A stretch of DNA of 64,000 nucleotides from Tritrichomonas foetus (taxonomy: Eukaryota > Parabasalia > Tritrichomonadida > Tritrichomonadidae): NCBI GenBank assembly GCA_001839685.1, contig MLAK01000571.1, positions 62,001-126,000 on the forward strand, in the 5' to 3' direction. Below are positions 40,145 through 50,144 of the stretch, piece after piece. The position numbers and the translations under genes are program-made. Every line of letters begins with the position of its first letter. Within the stretch, counting starts at the first letter, position 1. The notes beneath the pieces are model-generated. The model searched no databases. It was not told the origin of the DNA and worked only from the letters and a program-made list of their open reading frames with translations.

Positions 40145-41903
40145 GTCTGTGCCGGAAAATCCAATTCATGTCAGCAGCAAAGACTATACAGTTATTAAAG
40201 AGATAGGAGAAGGATCGTATGGTCGTGCACTTTTAGCACGTCTTAACGAAACTGGCCAGATGATTGTCGTCAAAGAAATTTCGTTCAAAAGATTAAGCGA
40301 ACAAGAGCGCGAATCGGCACACAAAGAGACAACGATACTTTCCAGCCTCGACCATCCAAATATTATCGGCTACAGGGGATCTTTCCTCGAAAATCAGACA
40401 TTTCACATATTAATGGATTATGCGGACGGAGGCGACCTGGCGCAGCAGATTGCTTCACGCGTTGCCGAGAAAAAAGAGAAGGAGAAAGCCGAAAAAGAAA
40501 AATCCAAAAATATTCGAAATTCAGAAAATTTTGACTGTCACTTTCAAGAGGAGAAAATATTGAATTGGTTTGTTCAGATTTGCTTAGCTTTAAAGCACAT
40601 CCACGACAGGAAAATTTTGCACAGAGATTTGAAAACCCAAAATATTTTCCTGACGAAAAATGGTGTCATTAAGTTGGGCGATTTTGGAATATCCAAAATA
40701 TTGGACCAAACAACATCATTTGCAAAAACATCAATTGGAACACCATTTTATCTATCACCCGAAATTTGTGAAGGGAAACCTTACAACAGAAAAAGTGACA
40801 TATGGGCACTTGGATGCGTTTTGTATGAATTATGCTGTCTCAGAAAACCTTTTGATTCAAACTGTATAAACGGTCTCATCATTCAAATTATTTGTAAGAA
40901 ACCGCCGCCGATTCCATCATGTTATTCAAAGAACCTGCAGAATTTGGTTGACCTATTACTCAAGAAAAACCAAGCACAAAGACCAACAATATCTGAAATT
41001 TTGAATATAAAATTTGTTCATGATAGAATTGGAAAATTATTATCGAATACTTTAAGACAACTCGAGTTTTGTCACACTACATTTCATGGAGTTCGCGGAG
41101 GAGAAACACCACTTAATGTAATGGCCAGAGCGGCTGTCTCACCAAATGTTCAAGAAAGAAACTCAAAAAAAGCTGGATCAAAAATGGCTGTCCGAAAATC
41201 GAGACTTCCAACCCGCCAAAAACCAAAATCATCAACAACTGGTCGACCGCTATCACAAAAGAAACCAGGAACCACTACCGATAACGTTTCCGATTCGACA
41301 TTAAATTCCGATACATCAAAAAGTTCGACAAAAGGATCATTTAAATTCACTCCATCGCCGAAGAAAAAGTCGGCCACGAATTCTCCATCAAAATCATCAA
41401 CAATGAACGATAAGAAAGAGGACAGAAGCTTTAATGATGATCATGAAAATGATGGTGGTTCAGATGACGATTTTGAAGATGATTTGTTTATTGAAGATGA
41501 TTTTATTTCTGATGATGAGGACTTGAAGAATCTTGCTGAAGTGGCACAAGACCTCCATGCGAATCCACCACAAAATTGCGAAAATGATGATGATGATGAT
41601 GGAAATCAGATGAATCTTACAAATTTCACATTTAGAGGAAAACCGCTGGATTTGAAAGAAAAAGAAAATAGAAGCAAGAGAAATGAAGAAGTCAGAAAAT
41701 TCATCACATCAAATCTCGGAAAGTCAAAATTTGACAGTGCTTATAAACTTGTAGTTGAAGAGAGCGCCCTGTTGAGTGAAGACCAGGTTGATTCCGCTCT
41801 CGCTCGAATTTTAGTTACAGAAAAGGAAATGGACTTCTATCCGCTCATTCAACAACTTGTCGTCGCGGAGAATGCGGAAGACTCCTCGCTCGACTACTTC
41901 TGA
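40143..41903 (+). CDS. NEK-family protein kinase
   Basis: 586-residue Ser/Thr kinase. Kinase domain about 15-297: glycine loop GEGSYG (22-27), Lys44 in VVKEIS, HRDLKTQNIFL with catalytic Asp162, DFG Asp180, activation segment ending GTPFYLSPE. HRDLKTQN and the overall pattern fit NEK kinases, which act in cilia/flagella, centrosome and cell-cycle control. A Lys/Glu-rich insert (AEKKEKEKAEKEKSKN) lies between the hinge and helix E, at about residues 112-130. The kinase is followed by a basic Ser/Pro/Lys-rich linker, then an Asp/Glu-rich stretch (about 425-485), and a conserved-looking C-terminal helical domain (RKFITSNLGKSKFDSAYKLV onward) of the sort seen in other trichomonad NEKs. All catalytic residues are intact. 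Confidence 0.93.
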   Translation: MSVPENPIHVSSKDYTVIKEIGEGSYGRALLARLNETGQMIVVKEISFKRLSEQERESAHKETTILSSLDHPNIIGYRGSFLENQTFHILMDYADGGDLAQQIASRVAEKKEKEKAEKEKSKNIRNSENFDCHFQEEKILNWFVQICLALKHIHDRKILHRDLKTQNIFLTKNGVIKLGDFGISKILDQTTSFAKTSIGTPFYLSPEICEGKPYNRKSDIWALGCVLYELCCLRKPFDSNCINGLIIQIICKKPPPIPSCYSKNLQNLVDLLLKKNQAQRPTISEILNIKFVHDRIGKLLSNTLRQLEFCHTTFHGVRGGETPLNVMARAAVSPNVQERNSKKAGSKMAVRKSRLPTRQKPKSSTTGRPLSQKKPGTTTDNVSDSTLNSDTSKSSTKGSFKFTPSPKKKSATNSPSKSSTMNDKKEDRSFNDDHENDGGSDDDFEDDLFIEDDFISDDEDLKNLAEVAQDLHANPPQNCENDDDDDGNQMNLTNFTFRGKPLDLKEKENRSKRNEEVRKFITSNLGKSKFDSAYKLVVEESALLSEDQVDSALARILVTEKEMDFYPLIQQLVVAENAEDSSLDYF

Positions 41904-42728
41904 TGCGTCAAATCTATCTGTATTAAATAGGAGGACCCTATTTTTTTTTTTTTTTTTTTTTATGAATTTATTTATTCGTTGACTTTTAAAGTAGAAATAA
42001 GATGCTTTTGGCCGTTTTGTTGATGTTTATTTTTCTCAGAATAATCATGCCAATCAATTATAAGATTTCACCTGAAATGATATAGATTAAAAGACTCTGA
42101 TGAAAACAAATGAAAATCAAAATGGAAAAATATTTTTGTATATTATGTAGGGAATGTCTTACTCTACTTAGATAAAAATCATTATATTCATTGAATACTC
42201 TCCGATAAAAATAGAATGAAATTTTGGCATACTTAAATGACAAAGCTCATGTTCTATTGGTATAAAATATTAATCTCATGTTACTGAGTTAAAGACGCAT
42301 CTTGATTTCATATATATTAAAAGAAAAATCAAGATATTTATATTGGGTGCCAACAATTTGGAATTATTTATGAATACTAGAAATCACTGTTTCGAGGCTC
42401 TACATCAATAATTGATGATTTATTCCAATTAAAGAACTATATAGTTTCTGAAAAAAGAAAATGCCATATTTCACCTTTCTCCTTTGATTTTAATCATCCA
42501 AATTGTCTTTTCACGATGTTTAATTTTTCGCTTGCTTCCTCTGAAAAATTAATAAGCAAAAGGTGATATTATATTTAATCTTGTATATAATATGCTTATG
42601 AGGAATTTCAAGGCTTATAACATGAAAATTGTTATCTTAGCAGAAAAGCCTATTCCAAAAATCTTTTATCTTCCAGTATGATGATCACAATTATCGATAA
42701 ATTGAACTTGTGATTTGGCAGAAATCTA
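41904..42728. other. spacer with T21 run
   Basis: AT-rich sequence after the NEK gene, with a run of 21 T at 41941-41961. No gene recognised. Confidence 0.5.
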
Positions 42729-43378
42729 ATGATCACTTTCTTATGATCATTTTCTTATGATCATTTTCTTATGATCACTTTCTTATGATCACTTTCTTAT
42801 NNNNNNNNNNNNNNNNNNNNNNNNNNNNNNNNNNNNNNNNNNNNNNNNNNNNNNNNNNNNNNNNNNNNNNNNNNNNNNNNNNNNNNNNNNNNNNNNNNNN
42901 NNNNNNNNNNNNNNNNNNNNNNNNNNNNNNNNNNNNNNNNNNNNNNNNNNNNNNNNNNNNNNNNNNNNNNNNNNNNNNNNNNNNNNNNNNNNNNNNNNNN
43001 NNNNNNNNNNNNNNNNNNNNNNNNNNNNNNNNNNNNNNNNNNNNNNNNNNNNNNNNNNNNNNNNNNNNNNNNNNNNNNNNNNNNNNNNNNNNNNNNNNNN
43101 NNNNNNNNNNNNNNNNNNNNNNNNNNNNNNNNNNNNNNNNNNNNNNNNNNNNNNNNNNNNNNNNNNNNNNNNNNNNNNNNNNNNNNNNNNNNNNNNNNNN
43201 NNNNNNNNNNNNNNNNNNNNNNNNNNNNNNNNNNNNNNNNNNNNNNNNNNNNNNNNNNNNNNNNNNNNNNNNNNNNNNNNNNNNNNNNNNNNNNNNNTCT
43301 TATGATCACTTTCTTATTATCACTTTCTTATAAACACTTATTTATGATCACTTTCTATTAACACTTTCATTCTATTCA
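42729..43378 (+). repeat. 14-bp minisatellite with assembly gap
   Basis: Tandem units of ATGATCACTTTCTT (C or T at one position): five clean copies at 42729-42798, then 497 N at 42801-43297, then diverging copies to about 43378. Each unit contains the palindrome TGATCA. The gap lies inside the array, so the true length is unknown. Confidence 0.92.
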
Positions 43379-44084
43379 CAACATTATAATCACAAAAATT
43401 GATCGGAATCGGGAAATTATTTTGGAAAACCCCTTCCATATCACACAAAAAGAAAATAAAAAGATTTTCGCAATTAATGCATGCTTTCGGAATTTTTTTA
43501 TTCTCCTCATTTCCCCTTTTTATTAGCTCGTGATAAACATAATTTTAAGCATTTAGAATAGTGATGAGAACCTTGGATATTATCTCTTTCGTTTTTTTCA
43601 GAAAAATCTCCAAATATCGAAAGTTTCAAAATTTTAAATAATAAACGGCCTTGATTGGGTCATATTTTCACATGTGTCATATCAAATTTTTGAATAAAAG
43701 CTTTTGAATATTGGGCGAATATTCATCTTCAAAAATTTCCAAGTAAAACTCAAACACAGGGAAACAACTTTTTATATGAACCTCCATCGTTAACTATAGA
43801 AAAAGTTAAAGCCAAATGTAAAATTGGTAAATTTATACCCAAAATATTCACCATTCATATCAATACTTTCACCATAATTTTATCATGGATCTCTCACAAA
43901 ATCACCGCGAAATTGAATATTAAACTAAAAACGCCACAAATTTAATTCTAAACTCATACTAAAATCTCTCAAAAATATTTTTTCTCCGATTAAAACTTCA
44001 CAAAAATCAAAATCATCCCTCAATTATTTAAAATGATTATTCTTAAAAAATGTAAAACAATAGAAAAAGCAACAAGCACTTTTT
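43379..44084. other. spacer, no gene seen
   Basis: About 700 AT-rich bases before the Rab gene. GCACTTTTT directly before the Rab ATG is a weaker Inr-like sequence. Nothing else recognised. Confidence 0.45.
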
Positions 44085-44687
44085 ATGTCTGGTCAAGACG
44101 AACAACCTCTCAAGATCCTCGTTATTGGAGAAAGCGCTGTAGGAAAGAGCTGTCTTCTCCTCCGTTACACTGATAACAAATTCCAAGATACTTTCATGAC
44201 AACAATCGGCGTCGATTTCAAAACTAAATTCATCGACATTGACGGAAACCACGTGAAGCTCCAGATTTGGGATACCGCTGGTCAGGAGAAATTCCGCAGT
44301 ATCACCAAGGCCTACTACCGTGGTGCCCACGGAATTCTTGTCGTTTTCGATATCTCAAGGCGTGACACTTTCAACCAGACCAGAATGTGGATCGACTCAA
44401 TCAAGGACGCATCAAGTGATTCTATCGACGTTATTCTCATTGGTAACAAGTGCGATCTTGAACGCGCTGTAACAAAAGACGAAGCCGAAGAACTCGCCTC
44501 TAACTACAAGATCAGGTACTTCGAAACATCCGCCAAGGACAACACAAACGTCGAAGAAGCCTTCATGTACCTCGCCACCGAAGCTTATCACCGCCGTAAC
44601 TCAGGAAACATTCAAAAGCCAACAAAAGGAGATTCTGTCAAGGTCGACAGCAGCAAGCCAAAGTCAAAGGATGGCTGTGGCTGCTAA
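44085..44687 (+). CDS. Rab GTPase, Rab1/Rab8-like
   Basis: Complete 200-residue Rab. G1 GESAVGKS, G2 Thr in TTIGVDF, G3 WDTAGQE, G4 NKCD and G5 ETSAK are all standard, and the Rab family segments IGVDF, KLQIWDTAGQEKFR and YYRGAHG are present. The C-terminus CGC would take two geranylgeranyl groups for membrane attachment. Switch regions fit the Rab1/Rab8/Rab10 group, which direct ER-Golgi or post-Golgi vesicle traffic; exact subfamily uncertain. The gene is clearly richer in G+C and in preferred codons than its neighbours, which suggests high expression. Confidence 0.96.
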   Translation: MSGQDEQPLKILVIGESAVGKSCLLLRYTDNKFQDTFMTTIGVDFKTKFIDIDGNHVKLQIWDTAGQEKFRSITKAYYRGAHGILVVFDISRRDTFNQTRMWIDSIKDASSDSIDVILIGNKCDLERAVTKDEAEELASNYKIRYFETSAKDNTNVEEAFMYLATEAYHRRNSGNIQKPTKGDSVKVDSSKPKSKDGCGC

Positions 44688-45352
44688 AAAAGAAGAAAGA
44701 GTTTGAAACTAAAATATGCAATCGTATTGTTTAATTCCAACGAAATCTATTTATTTCTTTATTTCTTTCCTGTATCTAAACTCAAAAATAGCTCCAAAAC
44801 GATGCGGATAATGAAGGGTTTTATTTTTAGATTTGACCATTTTTTTAACCTAAACGATATAATTACGTCTCATTGTGTTTCTGGCCGTTTAAATTTAACT
44901 TTTTGAATTAAAGGTGATCATAATTTTTTTCATTTTTGGAGAGTTTTAATTATAATAATACCTTGGTATCGTGCATTGTTTAATGAATATTATTTTCTTA
45001 TATATTTTTTGTTTACATGCTAAATGGGAAATTATATTTAAGAAAAAAAATAACTGCTAATTATCTGCAAAAAGATATTATTGGTGATCTGCCATGAGAT
45101 CGATCAAACTCAGAATTTTCGAAACTGGGCGGTTAAGAGTATTCAATTGTCAGAATTTGAAAGCACGAAAATGAAAAAGTAAAAAATAGGATTTTTGAGC
45201 CAATTTTAGGAAAAAATCTATATTAATATCTGCATTCCGGAATAATCGGAATGATAATCTCGAAGTATCTTGAGATATAGAAAGTTTGTGGTTTTCGATG
45301 CTTTGATTATATGACCATTTATGAACTGAAATAATTTACAGCTCATGTTCGA
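44688..45352. other. spacer, no gene seen
   Basis: 665 AT-rich bases between two plus-strand genes. No gene or RNA recognised. Confidence 0.45.
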
Positions 45353-46156
45353 ATGATTTTGGTCTTTTTCTCCTTTATTTTTGAGACAAATTCTTGGTTT
45401 TGGAATGAAAATTTTCATTATTGGGAATATGATAATCATTTACTATATTGGTCAGTTCAAGGAAACTATTTAAATATTTCTGCAAATTCCGAATCCATTA
45501 TTGAAGTTGATGAACTACCCCAAATTACTAAAAACATGAGTATTCACAATATTAAATCATTTTTATCTTATGAAGTTGGAATAAATTTCACTGAGTCTGA
45601 AATGATTCAAAAAAAGATGAAAATTGTAAATAATTTGAAATCATCAGCTTCTTCATTTAATGTAAAAGATATCTCTTCAGTTTTTTATGAGCTTCCAAAT
45701 TCACAGAAAACAGAAGAAAATTTTTATAATTTTGAGGTTGAAAAAAAATCACACATTTTAAATATCATCAAAATTGATAAAGAAAATGTAACAATAAAAG
45801 TGAAGACAATAAGAGCCCTAATGAATGTCAGAAAAGCAATTCTTCATAAGAAAAATGTTTCCTTGTCAGCTTTTTACAATTCCAGATTCGGTTTTTCTTG
45901 CAATTTCAAGCCAAAAGTTATCAATAAAAGTAATTCTTATATAATCACCAGATTTTATTCTTGTGATTGGAAATGTGAAGCAGGAATGATAGTGAACAGC
46001 CAATACGAAGCATACAAGTGGGAATTTGATGAGTTTTTGAACCAAAGTGAAGTTAACCATTATTTTGAACTGCTTGGAAAAGAAATCGATCATAAAATGG
46101 TTCTCCGCCAAAGATTAAAAATGATGAGAAACATAAAACATCTGGAAAACCATTGA
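45353..46156 (+). CDS. secreted protein of unknown function
   Basis: Predicted 267-residue protein starting at ATG 45353 with a short signal-like N-terminus (MILVFFSFIFETNSWFW). Several N-x-S/T sites (NISANS, NMSIHN, NFTESE, NVSLSAF) and three or four Cys in the second half (GFSCNF, YSCDWKCEAG) are consistent with the secretory path. There is no C-terminal membrane helix; the end is basic (MVLRQRLKMMRNIKHLENH). I do not recognise a family. It has no clear TCAYTW initiator; TCATGT lies 10 bases upstream. Confidence 0.55.
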   Translation: MILVFFSFIFETNSWFWNENFHYWEYDNHLLYWSVQGNYLNISANSESIIEVDELPQITKNMSIHNIKSFLSYEVGINFTESEMIQKKMKIVNNLKSSASSFNVKDISSVFYELPNSQKTEENFYNFEVEKKSHILNIIKIDKENVTIKVKTIRALMNVRKAILHKKNVSLSAFYNSRFGFSCNFKPKVINKSNSYIITRFYSCDWKCEAGMIVNSQYEAYKWEFDEFLNQSEVNHYFELLGKEIDHKMVLRQRLKMMRNIKHLENH

Positions 46157-47008
46157 TTAATATGAATGTATAATATACTCAATGATTGAAAATTATGCAT
46201 AAATATGAAAAGTATATCACTCAGTAGATCCAATTAGTATTATCTACTTGATGATAGGACATTCACATTCTTTTTGATGATAAGAATTAATTATCAATTG
46301 AAAATAAATTTGGAATTTGTTTGATCAAACCAAATTTTAGTAAACTAATATTTGATCTCTCATGGTGAGCTTTTCCTCAAACAGACTCTTCCACATTGGT
46401 ATCATTGGAACTCATTCAAGCATTGGAGGAGCAACAAATAAGCATGATTACAAGGTGAAGTGACTGAAGAATCAGAAACAAAATCATTTGATATGATTTC
46501 ATTGGACCCATTTTTTTGGCAATAGTAACATTCTGGAAATCAGAATGAAAAGTTCATGTATTTTTACAAAACCTCCAAAGGAAAATGATTTTGATTATAT
46601 GATGTATTTAATCATAAATTCACCCAAAAATTAAGTCAAAGGACTGAGATTAGAAATTGCATTTAAATGCATTTAAAAATAATCACTAACTCACAATAAG
46701 CTTTCCACTTTATTGGCGGCTAATTTGTTCGTTAAAGATAAATTCTAAAATATTCTTTTTTTTTTTCCCAAAAAACCCGATAGAATGCAATTTTTCTGCC
46801 AGCTCTATTCATAAAATTCACTTCACTATTTTTTGTATAGTTTATTTCTTTCTCTGTCACTTTATTTGACGTCATTCAAATATTGCTTTAATTTTATTTT
46901 CTAATAAAATTTCTAGAAATTGAATATATAAAATTTCTATTGAATTATACATTCAATTATCATGACTAATCATTTCACAAACATTTGTGCAATTTAAACT
47001 AACAGTCA
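46157..47008. other. spacer with small open frame
   Basis: 850 bases. A 33-codon frame at 46362-46463 reads RLFHIGIIGTHSSIGGATN in part and then stops; it could be a relic or chance. An imperfect palindrome centred on TTTGATCAAA lies near 46318-46335. An Inr-like TCATTT at 46970-46975 precedes the next gene by about 34 bases. Confidence 0.35.
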
Positions 47009-48385
47009 ATGACTCGACCATATGTAGATGTTTCCAGAAGGAGGTTATCTAATGATTATACAAGTGAAGCAGTCAACATCACTCAAATCAACTTCATCAA
47101 CACTACAAATCCCACAGCTCGTCCAATAAGACCAGCTCGCATAAATTATAGTGATGATGATGACAACAACTCAAAATACCTCGAATTATCAAGCGATAAC
47201 AAAAGACTGAAAGATCAGTTAGATCAAGAAAAGGCGAAAAATTACAATCTGGCAAATGAAGTTCAAAGATTGAAATCAGACATTCAAAGATTGAAGGATG
47301 AAAACAGATCACTTAATAATTTATTGACAACTAACGAACAACGAAATAACGCAAGAATTGAAGAAATATTCAGAGATGGACAAAATCTTGAAATAAAGCA
47401 CAATCAGTATGTTTTTTATCTCGGCAAGATAATTCGAACAATTAACCCATTGTATACTCCTTATGGATGCAATATTGAGCAACACCAAAACGTGAATTAC
47501 AATCCACTCACTATAGAAGAATGTAACAATTTCGTCAATATGCTTCCAGAAATGAAAAGAAGATGTGACGGCTGGGATTATTTAACATCAGAGGTTCAAT
47601 CACTATCGAATGAACTTTCAACTATCAAATTTCAATTCAATGATAAAATATGTAGAAAATCAACAAAAATTAAAGCATTGAAATCTGATGTGAAACGATT
47701 GGAAGATGAAAATCAAAGATTAAAGATACAAACCCAAAACTATTCAAATTATTCCCAGGAAATTTCTCAACTGAGAGAGGAGCTTTCAAACATACAAAAA
47801 AATCGAGATGCTTATAAAAGTGCCTATGATGATAATTTAAAGGATATCACACAAATTGCTCGGCAATTTATTCCAGTTCAAAATCCAGCATCTGGTTTCT
47901 CAGCAAATGAATATCAATCATTCAAAAAAATGGTTCCCACATTTGTAAAACAAATAAGAGAACATTCATCATTGAAATCACAACTTGACCAATTACGAGA
48001 AAAAAATACCATATTAGAAAAACAAAGAACTGGAAACTATCATTATCAAGATGAAATACGACAATTAAAAAGAGAAATACAAACTCTTCAAGAATTGCAA
48101 AGTGAAACAAACAAGAACGTAAAAAATTTGTCCCAAGAATTTATTGTGAAGAGAGAATTAGATCGAGCTATTGCAAATCTAGAAAATAACCGAATCTGTG
48201 ATAATCCATTTCATGTAATTTTCAAAAATATATCGTTTAATATTTTATCTCAGAGAAAAGAATGTATTTTAACTTTGAATGAAAACAATGTAAAAATATT
48301 TCTTGCCAAATTCCTTCGCTTATATCAATTAATTGATGAAAAAGTTGGATTTCCTAGTGGTGATTTAAATGATTGCTTATTTTAA
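47009..48385 (+). CDS. coiled-coil protein A of a paralogue cluster
   Basis: Predicted 458-residue soluble coiled-coil protein. The N-terminus has RRRLS, a PKA-type consensus, then NITQINFINTTNP, which is shared with the next gene. Coiled coil covers about 55-135 and further stretches. Between coils sits a repeated module with an aromatic-Pro turn and a helical pair: IIRTINPLYTPYG followed by EECNNFVNMLPEMKRR, and IARQFIPVQNP followed by NEYQSFKKMVPTFVKQ. A third, weaker copy may lie at the C-terminus. No signal or membrane helix. Similar trichomonad proteins often carry uninformative names such as viral A-type inclusion protein. Structural or cytoskeletal role inferred. Confidence 0.72.
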   Translation: MTRPYVDVSRRRLSNDYTSEAVNITQINFINTTNPTARPIRPARINYSDDDDNNSKYLELSSDNKRLKDQLDQEKAKNYNLANEVQRLKSDIQRLKDENRSLNNLLTTNEQRNNARIEEIFRDGQNLEIKHNQYVFYLGKIIRTINPLYTPYGCNIEQHQNVNYNPLTIEECNNFVNMLPEMKRRCDGWDYLTSEVQSLSNELSTIKFQFNDKICRKSTKIKALKSDVKRLEDENQRLKIQTQNYSNYSQEISQLREELSNIQKNRDAYKSAYDDNLKDITQIARQFIPVQNPASGFSANEYQSFKKMVPTFVKQIREHSSLKSQLDQLREKNTILEKQRTGNYHYQDEIRQLKREIQTLQELQSETNKNVKNLSQEFIVKRELDRAIANLENNRICDNPFHVIFKNISFNILSQRKECILTLNENNVKIFLAKFLRLYQLIDEKVGFPSGDLNDCLF

Positions 48386-48575
48386 GGGAATGTCCTTAAA
48401 TTTATAATAAAGTGGAAATGTAGATAGTTTTTCGTTCTATTTAATAATATATGTATTTTTTTTTACAATATTTTTTGAGCAAGTCATGTAAAATTGCACT
48501 AACCACAATTTTGTGAAGCAATAGAAAAATTATGACTCTTTCAGTAGACTAATTTTTTTTTGACAAGCAATCATA

Positions 48576-48581
48576 TCATTT
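48576..48581 (+). promoter_or_regulatory. Inr-like initiator TCATTT
   Basis: TCATTT 13 bases before the ATG at 48595. Confidence 0.4.
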
Positions 48582-48594
48582 ATTTTTTAAACCG

Positions 48595-49524
48595 ATGATC
48601 AAACTTAATACAAGCTCAAACAATAATCCATCAACCAGAAAAAGACGACTTTCCGATGAAGGAGCAGTTGTGAGGGCACCTGATGGTCATGTAACCCAAA
48701 TAAACATTATCAATAGCGCAAATCAAGACGCACAACCAACACCCGATTATCTAGCTCTTAATTCCAGATTGAAAGCAGAACTCATTAAAAAAGATAAGGA
48801 AATCGATGACTTGAAAAGTGAAAGATCATCTTTATGGTCGAAAATTGCTCATAGAAATCAAAAAATTACACAACTGAAAAAGAAAGTTGAAGAACTTGAA
48901 CAACAACGAAAAAATGAGATTGAAGAAAAAGATCTTTTACTTTATTCACTTCGGACACAAATGGAAGCTGAAAATCGTCTAATATATGTGGCTCAAGGAA
49001 ATTATGAATATCAAATTAATATTCAAATTCAAAATTTACAGCAGGTGAATCAAATATTGAAGGATTATTTAAAAAAAATTGTTCGATCTATTTTTCCTCC
49101 TGATAATTCTGCACTAGACATAAATGAATATGAATGTCACAACTTTCTCGTAAATAGTCCAAATATTAAACAGAGATATGAAAATTGGGATCAGTTATTA
49201 CAATCTTTCAACCAACAAACTGTAAAAATTCAAGAACTAGATAGTCAACTTCAAAGCCTCACCAACGACATTGAAAAAAATCATCAGGTGAATAAGCATC
49301 TCGAAAAAGTAAGGAAGAAGTTATTAGAAACTCTTGAAACAATAGTGAGGAGATTCATTCCGATTCATTCATATCCATATCCTGAATTTTCACAGGAAGA
49401 AATTGATAACTTTATGGAAAAGCTTCCATCATTGGCTGAAGATGTACTTTCTGTACCAACAATGCGAAAAAGAAATGAAATCCTGGAAGAAGAATGCAAA
49501 GTTTTAAGAAACAAACTAAAATAA
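48595..49524 (+). CDS. coiled-coil protein B, paralogue of A
   Basis: Predicted 309-residue protein, related to the gene 210 bases upstream. Shared parts, in order: KRRLS near the N-terminus, VTQINIINSANQ, a coiled coil (about 55-115), the module IVRSIFPPDNSALDINEYE with NFLVNSPNIKQRYENW, and the module IVRRFIPIHSYPYPEF with EEIDNFMEKLPSLAEDV. It lacks the last 150 residues of its neighbour. It looks like a tandem duplicate that has diverged and shortened. Function unknown. Confidence 0.7.
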   Translation: MIKLNTSSNNNPSTRKRRLSDEGAVVRAPDGHVTQINIINSANQDAQPTPDYLALNSRLKAELIKKDKEIDDLKSERSSLWSKIAHRNQKITQLKKKVEELEQQRKNEIEEKDLLLYSLRTQMEAENRLIYVAQGNYEYQINIQIQNLQQVNQILKDYLKKIVRSIFPPDNSALDINEYECHNFLVNSPNIKQRYENWDQLLQSFNQQTVKIQELDSQLQSLTNDIEKNHQVNKHLEKVRKKLLETLETIVRRFIPIHSYPYPEFSQEEIDNFMEKLPSLAEDVLSVPTMRKRNEILEEECKVLRNKLK

Positions 49525-50138
49525 AGACAAAAAAAATTCTGAAAAATTGGAAGTGAGTGAAAAAAAGAAAATACTCTCGACTAAATAGTTATCCCATTTG
49601 ACAATTAGTCATTTGCTAACAATAATCTTGAGATTATTCACATAACTTTTAAATTTATATATTTCCTTTTACATCATTTGATAAGGATATGACTTTTGTC
49701 TCATGAAAACTTCCTTATTTCATCATCATTATCACTATTATATATAAAATCATTTCCTAAAATTGATGAAGATCTTCATTTCAAGTGAAATGATACTGAA
49801 AATAACAGTGTATTGAATATTTTGATTTTATTCGTTTCAAAAAGAATTAAGAGTATTTGATATTACCAAATTTATGAATTCATCATCATCTTTGCAATTA
49901 TTGTTCATTCTAATATTAGAACGTAAATCTTTAGCAGAAATACAAAAATCATTTGAGTATATTTGGGCTGTATTGCTATATTGAAATAAAGGGGAACGAC
50001 TGACGAATTAGACAAGAAGTCTAGAACGTGATTGCCATTCTGGTTATGGTTAATTATATTAACCATTATCTATTTCCAAAAATATTAACGTCTTTACGGA
50101 ATATGGTGAATTATTGACCAATAACCGCTGGACAGTGC
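49525..50138. other. spacer, no gene seen
   Basis: About 615 AT-rich bases. The only recognised signal is the TCATTC initiator at its end. No gene or RNA seen. Confidence 0.45.
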
Positions 50139-50144
50139 TCATTC
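50139..50144 (+). promoter_or_regulatory. Inr TCATTC abutting the start codon
   Basis: TCATTC directly followed by ATG at 50145. Start of transcription at the A of TCA would leave a four-base 5' leader. Confidence 0.5.

Noticed and set aside
42785..43333. Open frames over the N block
   Set aside because: Artefact of undetermined bases, not sequence.
42729..43378. CRISPR array
   Set aside because: Units are head-to-tail with no spacers, in a eukaryotic context; it is a minisatellite.
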